64,000 nucleotides of DNA from Porphyromonas sp. COT-290 OH3588. GTDB taxonomy: Bacteria > Bacteroidota > Bacteroidia > Bacteroidales > Porphyromonadaceae. Positions 61,983 to 64,000 of the stretch are shown here, in pieces. The DNA is taken from positions 200-64,199 of the forward strand of contig NZ_JRFC01000047.1 of NCBI RefSeq assembly GCF_000769075.1. Reading direction: 5' to 3'. A model generated the notes under the pieces. It was not told the origin of the DNA. It saw only the letters and a program-made list of their open reading frames with translations, and did no database searches. How positions within the stretch are numbered: position 1 is the stretch's first letter; each line of letters opens with the position of its first letter. The position numbers and the translations under genes are program-made.

Positions 61983-64000
61983 TTAGAATGTATGGTAACG
62001 TAGGGGCAGTGCCTCTCCAGTTTCTAGGCTCACAAGACTCGCCGTAAACATCCACTTGACTAGACGTGTCTCTGGCGTGCCGAAGCAATCTACAGGTAGC
62101 TTGACGAGCACCCTATTCCACCCTGCACGTAACTGTACGGGGATAGGTGGGCGAGCCGTCGCATTCTCATTGCCTAGAGGTGTTTCCAGCGAGGCTTCGG
62201 TATGTACACTCGTCCACTTGGGAGCAGGGATAGATGTACCATTAATCCAAATACGACTCTGCCGGTAGTCCCAATGACCTAGAGGTGGTGGCAAATCGGG
62301 TTCGCTGCGACTATAATTCTGCGTTTCGAAGATTAGTCCAGCAGTTTGTGCCTTAGGGCTATGCACCCAAGCCATGGCGTAAGCGGTATGCTGCTCCTCG
62401 GGATGCTCATAGACACCCGGCATGATGCGCTTACCCCAAACGTGACGCAGGTAGAAGCCTGAGCCTTGATAGGATCTTGAGCCATAAGTTCGCCCCTCAT
62501 AGGTATAGCTAGGTCTCTGTCTAGGGGGTGCGAGCCTACCAGAGCGTATATCACTGAGGTACTGCGTCTCTATCGGGAAGACCTTAGCAAGGTCTCCTTG
62601 GTTGGATATAGGATCGACGATTACCCAGCTAGCTTGGGTCTGTGCCACGTAGGGGAAGGGCTCTTGGGCGAAGTAACGCCTTTTGTACCACAAGAGGCGA
62701 CGTTCAAAATCGGCAAAAGCCTTGTAGAGAGGTAGCTCACGGCTCTCTAGAATGGAGCTTGCCCTATCGAAGTAGCCATAGCCACCCCCAACCCAAGCAC
62801 GCTCGGCCAGAGCTAAGGTAGAGGCATAGAGATTATTTTGCGCCGTGATGCCTCGCTCGTCGGGGGCGAAGCGATCATTCCAAATGGCAACGATTGCCCC
62901 TGCATGGTCGGGCGAACCCTCATCTTGACGAAGAATCCGACTTCCAAAAAGCGCTATGGGGTCGGCAAAGAGGTCGTAGTGATTGAGGTAGTGCAGGCGG
63001 CTATCTATTGCAGGAATGCTGTGCTGTGCCTTGCCTCGATAGCTCCAGAGCTGTGTCATATCAATCTCGCCAGCCTTATACTGCCAACCCGGATTCCACG
63101 AGATTACCTTGCGGCCTAGGGAGCGAATGAAAGCCACCATCTCAGGGACAAACTCTGGGTCTGTAAACTCTACCTCATCGGTACCTATATGTATGTAGGG
63201 GACGTCAAGGGTCTCTGCTACCTCACGCAGAAGGACCTTGAGTACTTCCTTCCCTTGTGGTGTCTGCATCCCAAATCCCATAGCTCGCTCAAAAGCTGAG
63301 CTATGTCCCGGCATATCTATCTCGGGAATTAGTAGGACCTCGTGCTGTTTGCACCACTGAACCAAATCTCTGGCTTCATTTAGTGTATAGAATCGTCCCG
63401 GCATACGCTCGGTAGCAGCGATGCTATTGAGCTCGGGGTAGACCTTACTCTCTAGGCGCCATGCTTGATGCTCGGTTAGGTGCCAGTGAAAGACATTGAT
63501 TTTGAAGCGAGCAAAGAGGGCAATCTGTTTTTTTAGCTCCTCCATGGAGATGTACGTCCGTCCCACATCGTGCATGAAGCCTCTGATACGCCACGAGGGC
63601 CAGTCCACGACTCGGCAAGCTGAGAGAGCTTGCCCAGCAGTAGCATCTATCAGTTGTCTAAGCGTCTGTAGAGCTCGATAGGCTCCAGCTCGTGACGCAG
63701 ACTCAATAGCGATCCCTTTGGGGCTAATTACTAGACGATAGGCCTCTTCCTGATTGAGGAGTGCTTCATCAATATGCTCGACTAGTTTGATGGTTAGCTT
63801 AGTCGGATACATTGAGCCGACTTTGAAGAGCTTCTCCTGCATTAGCGCTACGGCTGTTTCGGCATGTACATCTGCCTCTATGGCAATAGTCTTCGACCTA
63901 AACTCCCCCTCTAGCTTAGTGTAGTGCTTGGGGCTAGGCAGGAGGTATTGCTCCTGCTGGGCAGTGAGAGAAGGCTCGAACCCTAGTAGGAGTATCCCTA
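61983..64000 (-). CDS. Beta-N-acetylhexosaminidase (GH20), N-terminus cut by the window end
   Basis: GH20 enzymes remove terminal N-acetylglucosamine or -galactosamine from host glycans. The catalytic pair is in IHIGTDEVEF (Asp-Glu), and the barrel segments WRIRGFMHDVGRTYISMEELKKQIALFARFKINVFHWHLTEHQAWRLE fit. There is an N-terminal GH20b-like domain before it. An ATG at 63842 exists, but the reading frame stays open to the window end, and the extra part contains a plausible signal peptide end (ILLLGFEPSLTAQQEQ), so the true start is beyond 64000. The last about 180 residues form an extra beta domain. The enzyme likely acts in the periplasm or at the surface. Confidence 0.88.
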   Translation of the reverse strand, partial: GILLLGFEPSLTAQQEQYLLPSPKHYTKLEGEFRSKTIAIEADVHAETAVALMQEKLFKVGSMYPTKLTIKLVEHIDEALLNQEEAYRLVISPKGIAIESASRAGAYRALQTLRQLIDATAGQALSACRVVDWPSWRIRGFMHDVGRTYISMEELKKQIALFARFKINVFHWHLTEHQAWRLESKVYPELNSIAATERMPGRFYTLNEARDLVQWCKQHEVLLIPEIDMPGHSSAFERAMGFGMQTPQGKEVLKVLLREVAETLDVPYIHIGTDEVEFTDPEFVPEMVAFIRSLGRKVISWNPGWQYKAGEIDMTQLWSYRGKAQHSIPAIDSRLHYLNHYDLFADPIALFGSRILRQDEGSPDHAGAIVAIWNDRFAPDERGITAQNNLYASTLALAERAWVGGGYGYFDRASSILESRELPLYKAFADFERRLLWYKRRYFAQEPFPYVAQTQASWVIVDPISNQGDLAKVFPIETQYLSDIRSGRLAPPRQRPSYTYEGRTYGSRSYQGSGFYLRHVWGKRIMPGVYEHPEEQHTAYAMAWVHSPKAQTAGLIFETQNYSRSEPDLPPPLGHWDYRQSRIWINGTSIPAPKWTSVHTEASLETPLGNENATARPPIPVQLRAGWNRVLVKLPVDCFGTPETRLVKWMFTASLVSLETGEALPLRYHTF

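Overview
The window looks like chromosomal DNA of a Bacteroidales bacterium, most likely a Porphyromonas-type anaerobe; I cannot name the species. The evidence is a PorE-type type IX secretion lipoprotein, two outer-membrane barrels with CarboxypepD/TonB-like features, a complete Rnf operon, a PPi-dependent phosphofructokinase, the run lon / DUF1599 / DoxX / tpiA / SPOR / folE, and several promoters of the Bacteroidetes type (TTG, about 19-21 bp, TAnnTTTG).

Layout. 0.4-4.4 kb (+): an O-methyltransferase, porphobilinogen synthase (hemB) and late cobalamin assembly genes (cobU, cobT, cobS). 4.6-10.3 kb (+): rseC-rnfBCDGEA, an ion-translocating ferredoxin:NAD oxidoreductase, then an HU protein. 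10.8-16.6 kb (-): a five-gene MacAB-TolC-type exporter (ATPase, two permeases, adaptor, TolC). 17.7-25.7 kb (+): lon, a duplicated-domain DUF1599 protein, a DoxX/thioredoxin-like membrane protein, tpiA, a SPOR protein, folE, a DNA alkyl-transferase and a FemAB-like GNAT. 25.7-30.5 kb (-): a CPBP protease, an AraC regulator and a large outer-membrane receptor. 31-37.7 kb: an XRE regulator, ilvE (-), small unknowns, fhs and a cysteine-poor thioredoxin-fold protein behind a structured leader. 37.8-51.3 kb (-): porE, queE, an outer-membrane barrel, an MltF-like lytic transglycosylase, a purple-acid-phosphatase-like enzyme, coaD, an M24 peptidase, dnaB and lepA. 52-64 kb (-): nanA-nanT for sialic acid, tRNA-Leu(UAA), pfp, nrdB, nrdA, a two-gene chromate transporter and a GH20 hexosaminidase that runs off the window end.

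Metabolically the genes fit an asaccharolytic or amino-acid- and glycan-using anaerobe. Rnf couples ferredoxin and NADH to an ion gradient, Fhs supplies one-carbon units, PPi-PFK and TpiA serve glycolysis, and hexosaminidase plus NanA/NanT handle host glycans.

The most unusual content is non-coding. (1) At 40532-40777 there is an ordered array of palindromes: four 22-bp units built on AGACGTCT, four 21-bp AT-rich units, then four 22-bp units in inverted orientation, with all centres spaced by whole helical turns. (2) A dispersed repeat of about 220 bp occurs three times in intergenic gaps (17.1, 33.5 and 51.7 kb), with constant spacing between two conserved blocks. (3) There is a 72-bp perfect, loopless palindrome at 94-165. 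(4) A possible regulatory leader RNA lies upstream of the thioredoxin-fold gene at 37.1 kb.
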